From Pogonophryne albipinna (Eukaryota; Chordata; Actinopteri; Perciformes; Artedidraconidae), in contig CM053256.1 of NCBI GenBank assembly GCA_028583405.1, positions 19,641,534 through 19,705,533 of the forward strand: DNA of 64,000 bases, in the 5' to 3' direction. The translations under genes and the position numbers were made by a program. Position 1 is the first letter of the stretch. Each line of letters begins with the position of its first letter. Under the pieces are notes generated by a model. It was not told the origin of the DNA. It did no database searches and worked only from the letters and a program-made list of their open reading frames with translations. Shown here piece after piece: positions 22,121-34,541 of this stretch.

Positions 22121-24332
22121 AGAAAGTAAAACGTGGCCACGTTTTATTTATTTTTCTCTATGAACCCTCCAGGGCTCCGTACAAAATAAATGAATAATAA
22201 AATAATAAAAGTGGAACCACATTTCACAACAAAAAAAAACGTGAATCCAGACCAAAATAAGTTTCCTTACTAAAGACAGCGCTATGCAGTTTTTGCATAC
22301 AGATTGATCCTTATCAGTTATAAATATACAATCACCTTTCTTTATTGTGACTTAGACAAGTAAACAATAATGACTGACAATACATAACAAGTCTGTGGAC
22401 AGCATTGGCATTGCAACAAGCATTTTTGGCCACACTTCTTATCAATCGAAGGATTAGGGCCTGATCAGACAGTGTGTTGTATTAGCCATGGGGGGCTTTT
22501 GCAATTGTTTACAATGAGGGGACAAAGTCAGTGCGTTGTTCCTCACAACTTCAACCTGCAAAACATGTTCTGTCTGAATGGGAACTTAAACCCAACCAAG
22601 GCAGACAACACAGAATTGTATTACCAATATGAACTGCAGGATTTACATTCGATGTACAGCATAAACACAATAAATATCACATCTTCAATCTCTCAGTCTT
22701 TTGCATTGCAGAGACCTCCTAAATTAGCAATTTTCTCCCACTGCCCTCCTCTAACTGTTCAAACAAGTAGAACTGAAAGGGCGCTCTGTGATTAACTCAG
22801 GGTTTTTTGTCGCAAACAGCATAAAGGCCTCACACCATAGCTTACTGAAGGTAAAGGTTCGCCTCTGGACAAGCATTTTAGCATTTAGCATGTTAGCAAG
22901 ACCCAACTTCTCTGCTGCAGCTGCTTCTGTTTCTCAAATGAAGCTACTAGCTTCCAGCAACACAAACACACACCTCCAATGATTCTGCTTTGTTTAAGCA
23001 GACTGTGAATGCAGTTGCTACATAGCATGTTGTATCCTCTTGCACACTTCTTATGTTCTTTATAATCAGCACTTTAGTTAAATGTTCGTTTAACTGTAGG
23101 CTACAGTGAAACTTGAGTACGTCTTTAGATACGTTTGTCTTAGAGTTACCAGTGCTGAGGGTGCCGTTGCTGGTTGCTGATCCTGGAAGGACATCTTGTT
23201 TGAGCAAAAGATGCCCCCTTGCACAGACATCTTAAATACAGGAAGGGGCCATTAGAATGTACCAAGTGCTCATTATATCAGGGGGGGCGGGGTGGGATTT
23301 ATAGGTTAGGGTTTTTGATTTTTTTCTTAATAGTATATTAGGTTGTTGAAGGTCAAGTTTTGGATAGTTGCTAAAACATTTATACTGAAAGACACAGTTT
23401 TATTGTATTTGGAGATTAGGTGGTAGAGTTTGTCTTTGATGGAATTATAAGCAATATTGTCCCTGTTGTGTGTGTTTGTTTGGTTAGTCAAATCTGATAA
23501 ATGTTATAATCTCGACCAGGAAGATCTTGTGTTTCGTCAAGTTTGTGCATGTGTGTGTGAGTTTCTTAAATCACTGTCTTTGTCCATGGTTAATCTTGCA
23601 TCAACCTTTTATATTGTATCACTGTATGCTCAAGGACTTCTCATGGATGGGTTAATTCAGACATTTAAAAAAAACTCTCACTTCGCTTAACCAGTCTGTA
23701 AGGGCTGCTAACTCAGTTTGGACTGTTTTAAAAGATGCAATATGATAGATATGATGGATCATAAAAGCAACGGATGAAGTGCTTTGCTCATTCACAGGCA
23801 CCATTGTAGTTTTGCTCAAGTAAGAGGGTAAACACATTGACCATTCCTATCTAGGGCTGAGGTTTGAAACCAGCTGAGACTGAATGTGTGAATCACCCAG
23901 TGGTGAGTAGCGCTAATGAAACAGCGATAAACCTAAACTTATTAGTCAGAGGATGCAACTCCTATAGATAATTGAACTGTTCTGTCTAAACCTCTGACAG
24001 GTTCATGCAGGAAAAATACAGGATGTGCTGTATGTATGGAAGAAAAAACACAGGAAATACAGTCAAACACTATGCATCCAGAAATATTGTATGTAATACC
24101 AAAACAAGTACTCCAGTATTTTCCAAGCCTTGCATAACAAATCCAAGAACAGACACTAAAAATCTGATTCAATATAGAGCTGTGCATTAAACCCTCTGTG
24201 TGTTTTGGCCGCCACCCCTCCTTTTCCAAAAGAGTAAAAGCAGAGCCATCAGCTCATGAGTTTAAATCACCCACCGCTGCCACACACACCCCTCCACTAG
24301 TTCATCCCCCCAACCCTCTGCCGTGGCGGACC

Positions 24333-24395
24333 GCTGACACTAAGCAGATGTGCTGCGTTTTATCTTGTCATGACACAGAGCTACTGAAGGAAACC
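24333..24395 (+). repeat. Duplicated ~60 bp segment, copy 1
   Basis: Matches 24807-24869 with about 11 differences in 63 bases. In one frame the two copies encode similar peptides (TKQMCCVLSCHDTELLK and TKQMRCVLSCHATVLLK), and most differences fall at third positions. There is no start, splice pattern or known domain, so coding is not claimed. Confidence 0.5.
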
Positions 24396-24806
24396 CTTAG
24401 AGTCCGAGGTTTAGCCTGAATTTGATTTTCAATACTATTTTATAGCTCAATAATGGCAGGATTGTGTGTAACGTAATAATAATATGATGACACTACAGTA
24501 TGTGTGAGCTTTGACATTGAGCAGATGTCTATTGGAGGTTGCATTAAATACCCAGTTTCCCCTTTGTCTGTTCTACAGTGATCAGATTCAGTTTTTGGGT
24601 TAGAATGTCTACTAATGCAGAATGATAAGCCTGTATGAAAAAAAATATATATATATCCTCAACCATTAAGAAAGCTAGAAGAACTCTATTACTAATGTTA
24701 AATTACATTAAACCAAAAATACACTTCTTGGACTTTTTAATTATGCCATTCTTGCCTGAGACATTCAGCATCCTAAAATAATTGTTGATCATGATAAAGT
24801 GTGAGT

Positions 24807-24869
24807 GCTGAGACAAAGCAGATGCGCTGTGTGTTATCTTGTCATGCTACAGTGCTACTAAAGTCAACC
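24807..24869 (+). repeat. Duplicated ~60 bp segment, copy 2
   Basis: Partner of 24333-24395, about 470 bp downstream in the same orientation. Confidence 0.5.
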
Positions 24870-25301
24870 TCTCTGTTTTCAGAGGGCCCTGCCTGCCTGC
24901 TGCCCTTCTTTGTGGCCCGTGACGGCTCTAACAGTTTTCTGATTAACAGCAGCTGTCAGCGCAATAGGGGGAATGACCGGACCCATTATTAACTATTAAC
25001 TCTTTCTTGGGCTGTTTAGAGGGAACTCGGTTGAATAATATTGGAAATGTAATAGCCTGTGTCAAGGTTGCATAAGAGCTGCATGGTATGTTGTTATGGT
25101 ATGCTCAGTATGTTCAAAGTAACAATGCACCACTTTTCAACTCCTATCGTTTCCATGTGGTAGCCTACTATTGTTGCCGCCGCTGTTGCAAAGACAAACA
25201 GACCGCTTTCAGGTTTATTCAGAGCCCAGTGGCAACAAATAAAGCAACTTATTCAAACCACAAGGGAAAAAGCAAGAACTTCAAATATATACTGAATATA
25301 T

Positions 25302-25677
25302 CAGCCCACTCTCTTCAGTATGCGTACAAATGACACGACTTTGCAAAGGCGTGCAATAGATACGCAGAAGTCCGATTTTGCGTGCATATATACGCTGATA
25401 TTGCACCTCAAACATTAAAACAAAGAGCTCTGTGGCTTCAGGCTTGATCGCCGTTCCAATGACAGTTTTAATGTTTGCGGTGCAATAAACGACACAGCAG
25501 CTTTAGGGTTAGGGTTAAATAAATGGCAAAGATATGTAGAAAATAAACGCATTTAAGATACGTTCATAACAAACGTAACGTGGGAGTATCATATGCACGC
25601 AAAATCGGACTTCTGCGTATCTATTGCACGCCTTTGCAAAGTCGTGTCATTTGTACGCAGACTGTGAGACCGGGTTG
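25302..25677. mobile_element. 376 bp palindromic MITE with CAACCC..GTCTCAC-type ends
   Basis: The right end (GTGAGACCGGGTTG) and the weaker left end (CAGCCCACTCTCTTCAG) are flanked by a perfect 8-bp duplication GAATATAT (25294-25301 and 25678-25685). The outer ~70 bases (GCGTACAAATGACACGAC through CCGATTTTGCGTGCAT) form a near-perfect inverted repeat. No coding capacity. Confidence 0.8.
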
Positions 25678-25756
25678 GAATATATATATATTATTCTGTC
25701 CCTCTCCTGTTGTGCCATGCATAAGCAACTTTTTCCAGGATGCACCTGAAACAACC

Positions 25757-26528
25757 CAGTGTTTCCCCTATATACATTCAGCAGCGGCGCGCATACATGC
25801 GCCACTGCTGAATGTATGCGCGCCGCTGCTATTTTATACATGAAAATAATAATATGTGCTCTGTGAGCGAGCGAGACAGAGAGAGAGCGAGAGAGCTAGA
25901 GAGAGCACACCTTTATCTATTTAATATAGTTGTAAAAAATAAAGTAAGAAATCATATGTGTACTATAAGACAGTACAAAAAAACAGTTTAAAAGGGGAGT
26001 GATTAGTAAAATATGCATAAATAGAAAGAAATAATGCTAACTAGGTAACATAAGATAAGAATAAACAAGTTTAAATGATTTGTTATTGGTTGTGATCATA
26101 TTCTAAAGATGTTTGGATTATTGAAAAGTATACAGCTCCCTTTCATCTGAGTGTTGAGAGCTGTATCCATAAATTCATTTTGTGTTCAAAGTGCACCAGA
26201 TTGATGCATTTAACTTCAACATTTGATGTGAGGTCCACCCCCAAATGAAGCAGGTTAAAATAATTAAATTGCATACATTTTATTTTTGATTGTTTGTTAT
26301 GTGGATGTGTAGTATTTGTGTTACTGCATGTTCAATAAAGGTGATTTAGCAAAATACACCTGTAGAGCCTCAAGAGCCTTTCTTGTGCTGGCAGACACAT
26401 AGAAACATATTGGCGGGGCGCGCTTCGTACGCACACACACTAAAAAATTCCACGCGCTCCGCGCTCACATTTTGCTGGGCCCGCGTGCCTTAGCACCGCT
26501 GCTATGACTCCATCCTAGGGAAACACTG
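25757..26528. mobile_element. Non-autonomous hAT, CAGTGTTTCCC ends
   Basis: CAGTGTTTCCCCTA and TAGGGAAACACTG are terminal inverted repeats. The flanks AAACAACC and CAACCACC agree at 6 of 8 positions. Near the left end is a strong palindrome around GCGGCGCGCATACAT. The middle (about 26130-26240) resembles interior segments of the hATs at 28.9 kb and 19.8 kb. Confidence 0.7.
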
Positions 26529-26529
26529 C

Positions 26530-27054
26530 AACCACCTTTGTCACTTAGTGCTAGCTACAGTACTTTCATTAGAAAAGAGTTGACAACACTGCACATGGCA
26601 TACAGATTTGTTTCCAAGACTTTGTGCTGTAAATCATTTTAATTTTCAAGGGAGATGGTACTGTTTGGCAGACACAATTGCTTAGCGAATGTGGGGATAA
26701 TAGGGAACCAATGTTATTGCTTTTGCTTTTATTTCTACAGCCATTAAATGGTGCATTATTAATTTCCATCCTAGTGATACCTTAAAGCTTGTAAGAGTCG
26801 GTGAGGTCCTGATAATTTATTCCGGGAAATTACTCTGACCTACTAATTGACCTGACCGAAGTTATTGAGTCTATGTAAGTTTACTGCTTGGCTCAGATCC
26901 ACCAACGTCAGCAAGATCTCACCTCTATTAACTCCCCGAAGAACCAGGTTCAATTAACTGCTGTTTCAATTCAGACAACTCTCTTAAATCTGTTTAAGCG
27001 ATCCCGAAGGATTTTGATATCAGTAAATGAGGTGTGTTCCTACCTAAAAGTGAG
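26530..27054. other. Non-coding stretch
   Basis: No recognisable gene or repeat end. Only short unrelated ORFs. Confidence 0.45.
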
Positions 27055-28418
27055 TGTGGCAGGGTGCAATCTTACCTTTGAAGCAGGAGAGGAGAGCGCA
27101 GATGTCTTTTAAGTTGTCCCAATCCAAAAGGTGGGATCAGTTTATTTGAAGTAAAATAGGTCCAAACTAATACAGGGTTTTTATCTTCTCTCTTTACAAC
27201 ATTATAATCATACTAAACAAAATGATGCTGTGATCATGTTCAAATATGAAACTTTAATTCACAGTCTTACATTTATTTCCAAAATGTTTAACTTCAACTA
27301 CCCAAATCAGTTGTGACATTTAAAATTTCCCGATAGAATTTAGAGGCATTTCCTCATAAAAAGACCGGTGATAATAAAAAGCACATTCAAACTTTCATTT
27401 TCACCCAATCAATTCACATCAATTTCATACCTTTTTTCCGACACAGACGGCGGGAATAACATTCAAAAACCCATTCCTATCCGCATGAATTCGGAGGAAG
27501 ATCCTCACAGGTGGCGGGTACTAATATTCACAAACACATCTCCCATCAAATCATTCCACTCAGAAAACACATCTCCCATCAAATCATTCAACCAAGAAAT
27601 TCACTCAGCATTCAACCAAGAACTTTGAGAGATATTTACCAAGTCTGAGAGAACCTTACCGAGAGCTATTAACCCAGCTCTGAGGGCCAGAGCCTACCGG
27701 GAGAGAGTATACCAGGGGAACCCCCCTCTCTCTCTCGCTCCCTCCAAAAAGCCAGTCTCTTTATGCTCAAAAAACAGGATAGAAACCCCAAAAACACCTC
27801 CTCCATACCCAACCAATGAAACAAACTGGGCATGGCCACTGATGTACAGGACTGGACATATTCTATTGGCTATGGCATAAGACACACCTTCCCATGTTTG
27901 TGTAAAAAAAGGACATGACCAGACATATTCTATGGCTATGACATAACCACCTTTTTGAGGCCTCAATGCATTTCTCCTTAAGTCCGGAGCCCCCCTCCCT
28001 GTGTACTGCTGTGAGAGGCGAGGGAAGAAACTGCCTACTCTCTTATCACTGACACCCATAAATCATTATAGGTCTTACACTCAACTTAACAAACCACTTG
28101 GTTTTGTTTATACTGTAAATATAGAAAAACCTAAAATATGAAGCATTTTCATTGTGGGTTATACAAGAATATAATTGATTATATTTGATTATAACTAACT
28201 TTCGTTTTAAGTATTCAACATACTATGAAGATCTCAACACCCTCTTTTTAAAACGCAAAGTTATCAAACAGCAACAACTAAAATTGTAAGCATACATACA
28301 TATTCAAAAACCATCAAGAAGCATTCTCATTATGGGTTCATACAAGAATATGATTGATCATATATGATTTATAATTAACTTTTGTTTTAAGTATTCACTT
28401 GATACTATGATCTCAACA
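27055..28418 (-). repeat. Possible solo retroviral LTR
   Basis: The segment starts TGTGGCAGGG and ends CTCAACA on the plus strand (TG...CA). Read on the minus strand it has, in order, a ~178 bp direct duplication like U3 enhancer repeats, a GCATAAAG TATA-like motif near 27770, an AATAAA signal at 27141-27146, and an end about 86 bp later. That order fits an LTR. No target duplication was found and no internal region adjoins it, so the boundaries are tentative. The ORF at 27694-28059 has no recognisable domain. Confidence 0.35.
28135..28417. repeat. Direct duplication, ~178 bp period
   Basis: 28135-28235 and 28313-28417 are similar (landmarks ACAAGAATAT, GTTTTAAGTATTCA). They lie at the presumed U3 end of the possible LTR. 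Confidence 0.75.
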
Positions 28419-28908
28419 AGCTTAAAGAAGCCCCATTATGCTTTTTGGGGTTTTCCTTTTCCTGTAGTCTTATAAAGGATGTGTGCATGTAAATGGTCTT
28501 CAGAGGCTAAAAAAACGGGGGTACAACAAGCGGATACAGATTTGCTGCCGATATGACGTAATTTCGGATGATGGACCCAAAGAAAGTTGCTATCAGAAAC
28601 AACGCCTGACGTGTTTTGGACGTAATCTCGTCTTTGTTTACATTAGCAAGCCTCGCTAACACTCAGAGCTGTGTTTAAAAAGCAGGAGATAAAAAAAGGA
28701 ACTCACCTTGTGATAAACCCGCAAGAGAAAAAGCATTTGAGCTCCATACTGTTTCAGAAATAATCCTTGATGTGGTTTAGAACAGGATGGCGTTTTATCA
28801 CAGCAGAATTTAACTTTATCTCCGGTAGAATTCTGATCAGGCATTAGCTCCGCCTCCTCTTTTTTTTTTTTTTAAAGCTAAGGACCCAAAATCCGCGTTT
28901 CTCTAACA

Positions 28909-29306
28909 CAGTGGTCGCCAACCAGTCGATCGCGATCGGCCGGTCGATCGCGAGTGTGGTGCGGGTAGATCGCGGACCGTTAAAAAAGTAACAAAAGAAA
29001 GAAAAATAAAATAAAAATAATAATGTTTGAAAAATACGTTTTTAGATGTAAACCTATCATCCACCACCGCGTTAGCAGGTGCCACTTGATTGACGTATAT
29101 TTGAGACACCTCAATAATATAATACATTAACCGTGCTTTACGTGAACCTCATCATGACACAAGAGAGGACGGCAGGACTGCAATTTCCCGTGTTCAGTGA
29201 ATGCAACAGAGGCAAGTCACCAGACCAATCAGAGAGTTGCATGGAAATACACGTGTGCTTGTGTCATTCAAGCTCGGCTCTGTGTGTGTGTGGCAATAGC
29301 GCATTT

Positions 29307-29377
<71 letters not shown>

Positions 29378-30111
29378 GTCTAGCGGGGACCGTGATGTTA
29401 GCATCTGGTTAGCTAGCTGCACTAACGGACATAAGGAGCTGTTTCCACAACAAGCTGGAGGAGAGTCCTCCCCTGTCAGACTGAGGGGCTAAAGGACTGT
29501 TTAGAACGGTTTTGTCACAAATTATTCAAAAGATTATTTCCGCGGCACACCTTCATATGATCATTATAGTTATACAAACAATAAGAGAATAAATGAAAAA
29601 CAGGTATGAAATACTATATGGCAGTAAAACAAGAATACAGTTTAAAAGGGGAGTGATTTGTAAAATATCCATAAAGAAAAAGTAAATCTGTTTACAGTTG
29701 TGTTTCATATGGGTGCTGAGAGAGGTATCCATAGATCTCTTCATGTTGCTCTCAAAGTGCACCAGATTGATGCTTTCAACTTCAATATTAAAAAAAAAAT
29801 CTTCCCGGGGAAGCATCCCCCCGGACCCCCCTAGAGGAGGTGAGGACCTAGAGGAGGTGAGGACCCCCCTAGAGGAGGTGAGGTCCGCCCCCCACTCATA
29901 AAAAATAGCACTTTACCCCTGCCTATATGCCGTGAGCTGGTTATGGAGCCTTCATTGTAACAGTAATTCAGATGCAATTAGCCTATATAAAAGGCCTCAG
30001 ATTGGAAGCACTGTCTGGGCCGTCTTTTTCACTCAATTCTGCAATAGGTAGATCTCGCTTCACCTAGGCCGAGGTCGGTGATCTTGGGCTTAAAAAGGTT
30101 GGTGACCACTG
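28909..30111. mobile_element. Non-autonomous hAT, CAGTGGTCGCCAACC ends
   Basis: CAGTGGTCGCCAACC and GGTTGGTGACCACTG are 15-bp terminal inverted repeats with one mismatch, flanked by the perfect 8-bp duplication CTCTAACA (28901-28908 and 30112-30119). The 1.2 kb interior contains a GA array (29310-29373), a three-copy GAGGTGAGGACC-type repeat at about 29836-29885, and a segment shared with the hAT at 19758-20975. No intact transposase. Confidence 0.9.
29310..29373. repeat. (GA)n microsatellite
   Basis: About 32 GA units. The arginine-glutamate reading frames across it are artefacts. Confidence 0.95.
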
Positions 30112-30486
30112 CTCTAACAGGACTGGAATAGAGGGAGATGCGGGATGTCTAAAATGCATAATCTGTTTGTATTATGAGAAAAACACATCATAGACATGTT
30201 TTTACATATTTGTATATATATCTGAGACCCATAACATATGCCTTAAAATAGCATGATAGGTGCACTTAACACTTGTGCCACTATTGGCTAGCGCTCCAAA
30301 ACACTGTACGTGTACAGTAACGCTAAGTGATGGGACATCTTTAAGCGGTTGACCAATCACAACAACTAACCATCAGAGCAGACTGGCCTCTGGTTTCAGA
30401 CAGAGGGTGAAAAGAGGTGCTGTAGCAGTAGTATGAGAAAAATAAAGCACTTTTTGAACTTTAAAGCATGGAAACATGTCACAATA

Positions 30487-30991
30487 CAACCCAGTCTCAC
30501 GACATTTCGTATTATAGTCACGAAATTCATCTATTTATTCGTGTTCACCAACACGATTTCCCCATTTTCTTCGTGTCACACAGAACAATTTTAGAAGCAA
30601 TGTATTTCTATTGGTAGTATGTTTCGTGCCTGCACCAAATAATAACAAATTAGAAGGGAACAAATATTTCAGTATTCTGAGGCTCTGAGCCCCATTTATT
30701 TTCCTCACGGACAGCAAAAAAGGTCCGACATTATACGATTTAAAATAAAAACAATAATCGTGGCTTGATTTTGAGTAAGAACATGTTTTTATGAACCACA
30801 CAGCTTCCGGTCTTCCAAGACCCAACCGGACAAAAAGACGTGGTGCAGGCACGAAACACATTACCAATAGAAATACATTGCTTTTAAAATCGTTCTGTGT
30901 GACACGAAAAAAATGGGAAAATCGTGTTGGTGAACACGAATCAATAGATTAAATTAATGACTATTACACGAAATGCCGTGAGACTGAGTTG
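30487..30991. mobile_element. 505 bp MITE with CAACCCAGTCTCAC ends
   Basis: CAACCCAGTCTCACG at the left and CGTGAGACTGAGTTG at the right are terminal inverted repeats. Long inner arms (TTCGTGTCACACAGAAC, GCAATGTATTTCTATTGG, GTTTCGTGCCTGCACC) are mirrored at 30840-30940. The flanks carry a 7-bp duplication CACAATA (30480-30486 and 30992-30998). The minus-strand ORF 30535-30867 crosses both arms and shows no domain. Confidence 0.85.
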
Positions 30992-32648
30992 CACAATAAT
31001 AGGGCGCCTTTAAAACGTGTCTATTTCCACATTTAGTGAGTGAATGTTCTGCATGTAACACCATAAAGATCTACGACTACGATGTTTGCTTGTCGTAAAA
31101 ATAATAAACGAGAATAAAACAAACACTATGGATTATGGTGAGTGCTTCAACAATGTTAGACTTTTAATCTGATGTGTGTGTCTGATGTGATTCATCATGC
31201 TAAACCTGAGTCTGTTGTTGCAGACTGATCTGCCGTATCAAAGTGCATGTGTAAAGTAAAGCTCAATATTACAGAGAGGACACAGGCAGCATGTCAGCTA
31301 TGAGGGAAATGTTGCCACAAGCCTGTTGTTCACCTTGTACCCGACTGACACAAACAGGCTCGGTCAAGTCAATAAATAGCAGCTCTTTCATTTTAAATTA
31401 CAGAGACAATATATGACGCATGTGTCAGTGTCTATCTCTGTCAGGCTCTCTGAGTTTGTTACCCTCCCACCTTTATCCCTGCGTGGAGTGGCCCAGCCAT
31501 GAGAGGGACTGGAGATTCCTGGAGGTGGGAGGAGGGATGATCCCACTGTCTGTCACCCAGCGATGAGAGGTGATCCTGGGATTAGAGCTCTGTTGGTTCA
31601 GGTTGGGCCTCTGAAGACAGAACTTGGCTGGCATAGAGAGAACAGCAGGAGGGGGCCACGAGATGATAGGTGAGGGTAAGCAAAAGTAAGTCAGTATGAA
31701 GGTAAAGAGTAATGAGAGGTTCAAAGAGCTGAAGTGAAAGAGATGAGGTTATGCAAACAGATACACGTGAGGTTATTCTGCTAAAAAAAGGGGTGGTGAT
31801 TTGATTAGTTTTGTCATTAGGACTTTTGGCTAGAGTAGTAGTACATCTGTTCTCTAGTTTCTATACAGACAAAAATGTAACTTCTGTCCTTTCCTACATT
31901 TCCCACAATGCTTTTCTTTAGCTCCTGAGTGTTGGGGACTTGCCTGGACTTGTTCTGTCTGTTCGGTCATGACAGACATGGACTGATGGACTGACAGGAT
32001 ACAGATAGCACTTACAGAAATCCACTATATGAACAAATTCTGATATTTATTGTTGTTAGTGTAGAAAAGAAGAAAACACTCAAATATAGAACTAAAAATA
32101 AATCAGGAACTGAAAGAAATCACTTAAAGTTGCGGATTCGTTTTTAAATTGGATTCCTTCCTTAATCACCGATCTCTTATTTGCTTTTGTCAAAAAACAC
32201 AATCTTATTAAGTATTCCTATCATTTTTCAGTCGCTGCAGTGACCCATTTTTCCCACAAGGATCATTAACCTCTCATTCAATTCAAACTTGACCCTTTTC
32301 AACATCAAAACCGAAGATCATCTGAAAAGAATAGAAGAGTACTTCACCTATGCAAGGGGTCTGTGATCTATTCTGGACTTAGCGTTTGAGCACTGGTGCT
32401 GTGTGACATTGATAGAAGAGAAGTGAATCAACCAGCCTGCACAGGACCTCCTCTCTCCACAGGTGCAGCACCTATTCTGTTTCAGACGGAGGTCATTGTC
32501 ACCCCCGCTGAGGGCTGGACGGATGAAGGGAGGGATGAAGGCAGGGATGAAGTGACGGGAGGACAGGACCCTTCAGCGCCTCTTCGGTTCGACAATGGGT
32601 TGCTTCTGCCGGGCTAAATGTTGGGTTTGTGTGAGGAGGGAAGATTCA

Positions 32649-32843
<195 letters not shown>

Positions 32844-34510
32844 AGGAAGAGTTGTTACCTCATGGAAGCCCTATCTTCCACACACACATGCACAGGCAGA
32901 CACAGATCAGTTCTCTGGCTCTGTGCTGTGACCTTGTGCTGACCTGAGCCAGTATCTGGTTCACCTGTCCACAGGGGATCTCCTCATCCTGCTGTCAACT
33001 CATCACTCTCTATCCAACCATTATACCTCTGTGGCTGCAGACTGGACACTAAAATGGAACTATCAGCCCCCTGTTTGGAGAAAGTGAGATTAACATGAAA
33101 CTGACAAGGCAAGAGATAGAAAAAAGCTTGGTACGATTTAAACACATCTGCTGCCATTAAACTAGAAATACAAAAGAACTTTGAAACATATTGACAGTAA
33201 TGCTCCATCTAACGTTGATTTGCAAATTAATTTCTTGATGAAATGCCTCATGGTTTAGTATAAAATGACGGACCATAGTTGAAACCCCAAAAGAAAATGG
33301 CCACTAATGTCTACATCTGTCTTCATTTGTCCAACCAGCATACAATGAAATGTTATTATTGAATGAATAACTATTAAAAAGAGGAACGCAGGAAAGGTTC
33401 ATATATGAGAAGCGTAAAACATGATTCATTCATTAACGGATGTACTGTTTGAGCCCAAAAGACCCAAAGAAAGAACTGTATATCTGCAGGTGTCATTGTA
33501 AATCAAGGTAAAAGCGGAGGGGGGAGGGAACTGGGGGTTGTCGATGAGAAATGGGCCTTTTGCTCCCCCCTGTGGGCAAATCTGTCACCTATGACCATAT
33601 GTCAATCAAGGCTAATTTACAACCAAAAAAAGCATAAATGTAAGACTGAATGTTTTCTAACGAGTGTTAGCGTTAATAGTTTACAAGACATAAAGCCCAT
33701 TGCAACACACGTCAACCACATATATGATTGTAAACAAATTGTCAGAACATACCTCAACAATACGCAGAAAGAAAACCCAATCATTATATACATACAAATG
33801 CTGTCAAACTGAGTCCAGAAATGGCCAAAAGGATTTTTCCATTTATGTTGCCATGATATTATTTTTTTACCAGGATCAATTTATGTTCAGCTAATCCCAA
33901 GTTTAGGACGCAATGCCGTGTAGCTAGAAACTATTATCTTTGAGTTTTTATATGAATGTCAGGATATTCATTTTATAATATACTGTAAAGCCTGTTCCTC
34001 TGTGAAAAAGAGGAACACTAATAATCAACAGAGAGGCATGAAGAGTATGGTGATGTATGGACTCATGGAGAGTAGTGAAGTAAAATAACTGTTGTCCAGA
34101 GCTCTCAGTAGCTCCTCCAGCCAGGGCTGAGTGATGGAGAGAGGAGAACGCAGCCTTCACCTCTGTATGACATCCATCCATCCACCGCCGTAACAGGAGC
34201 GCATCACACAGACGGCCAACAAAGGCAGCTGGACTGGTTTAAGTTGTGCACTCACCACAATAAAAAGGGTCATTGAGAATATGTGAGTGTGTGTGTGTGT
34301 CTTTGTATCTATGTGTGTGTGTTCTTCATGACAGAGACATCCATGGTTTGCTCTACTTAGCCTCTGTCCTATCATCAAAGGACACAGGTGAGAGCTGCAT
34401 TGTGGGTCCCGAGTTCTCATGTTACCCTTTCAACTCAGGGAGGGCACATCAAAGACGGGGGCTTAGAGAGAGCAGAATGCATACAGAATGCATGCACACA
34501 CATGCGCGCC

Positions 34511-34513
<3 letters not shown>

Positions 34514-34541
<28 letters not shown>
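34514..34541. repeat. (CA)n microsatellite
   Basis: About 14 CA units preceded by a GCGCGCCCGCG stretch. Confidence 0.95.

Larger units (their letters stand above)
22188..25293. other. Mostly unique non-coding stretch
   Basis: No gene supported and no transposon ends seen. It contains one pair of similar ~60 bp segments (24333-24395 and 24807-24869), listed separately. Confidence 0.5.
28426..30265. mobile_element. TTAA-flanked MITE split by a hAT element
   Basis: The ends AGAAGCCCCATTATGC and GCATGATAGGTGCAC are imperfect inverted repeats flanked by TTAA at 28422-28425 and 30266-30269. Without the inserted hAT the MITE is about 630 bp. It appears related to the TTAA element at 4824-7640 through its CATTATGC/GCATGATAGG ends. 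Confidence 0.65.
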
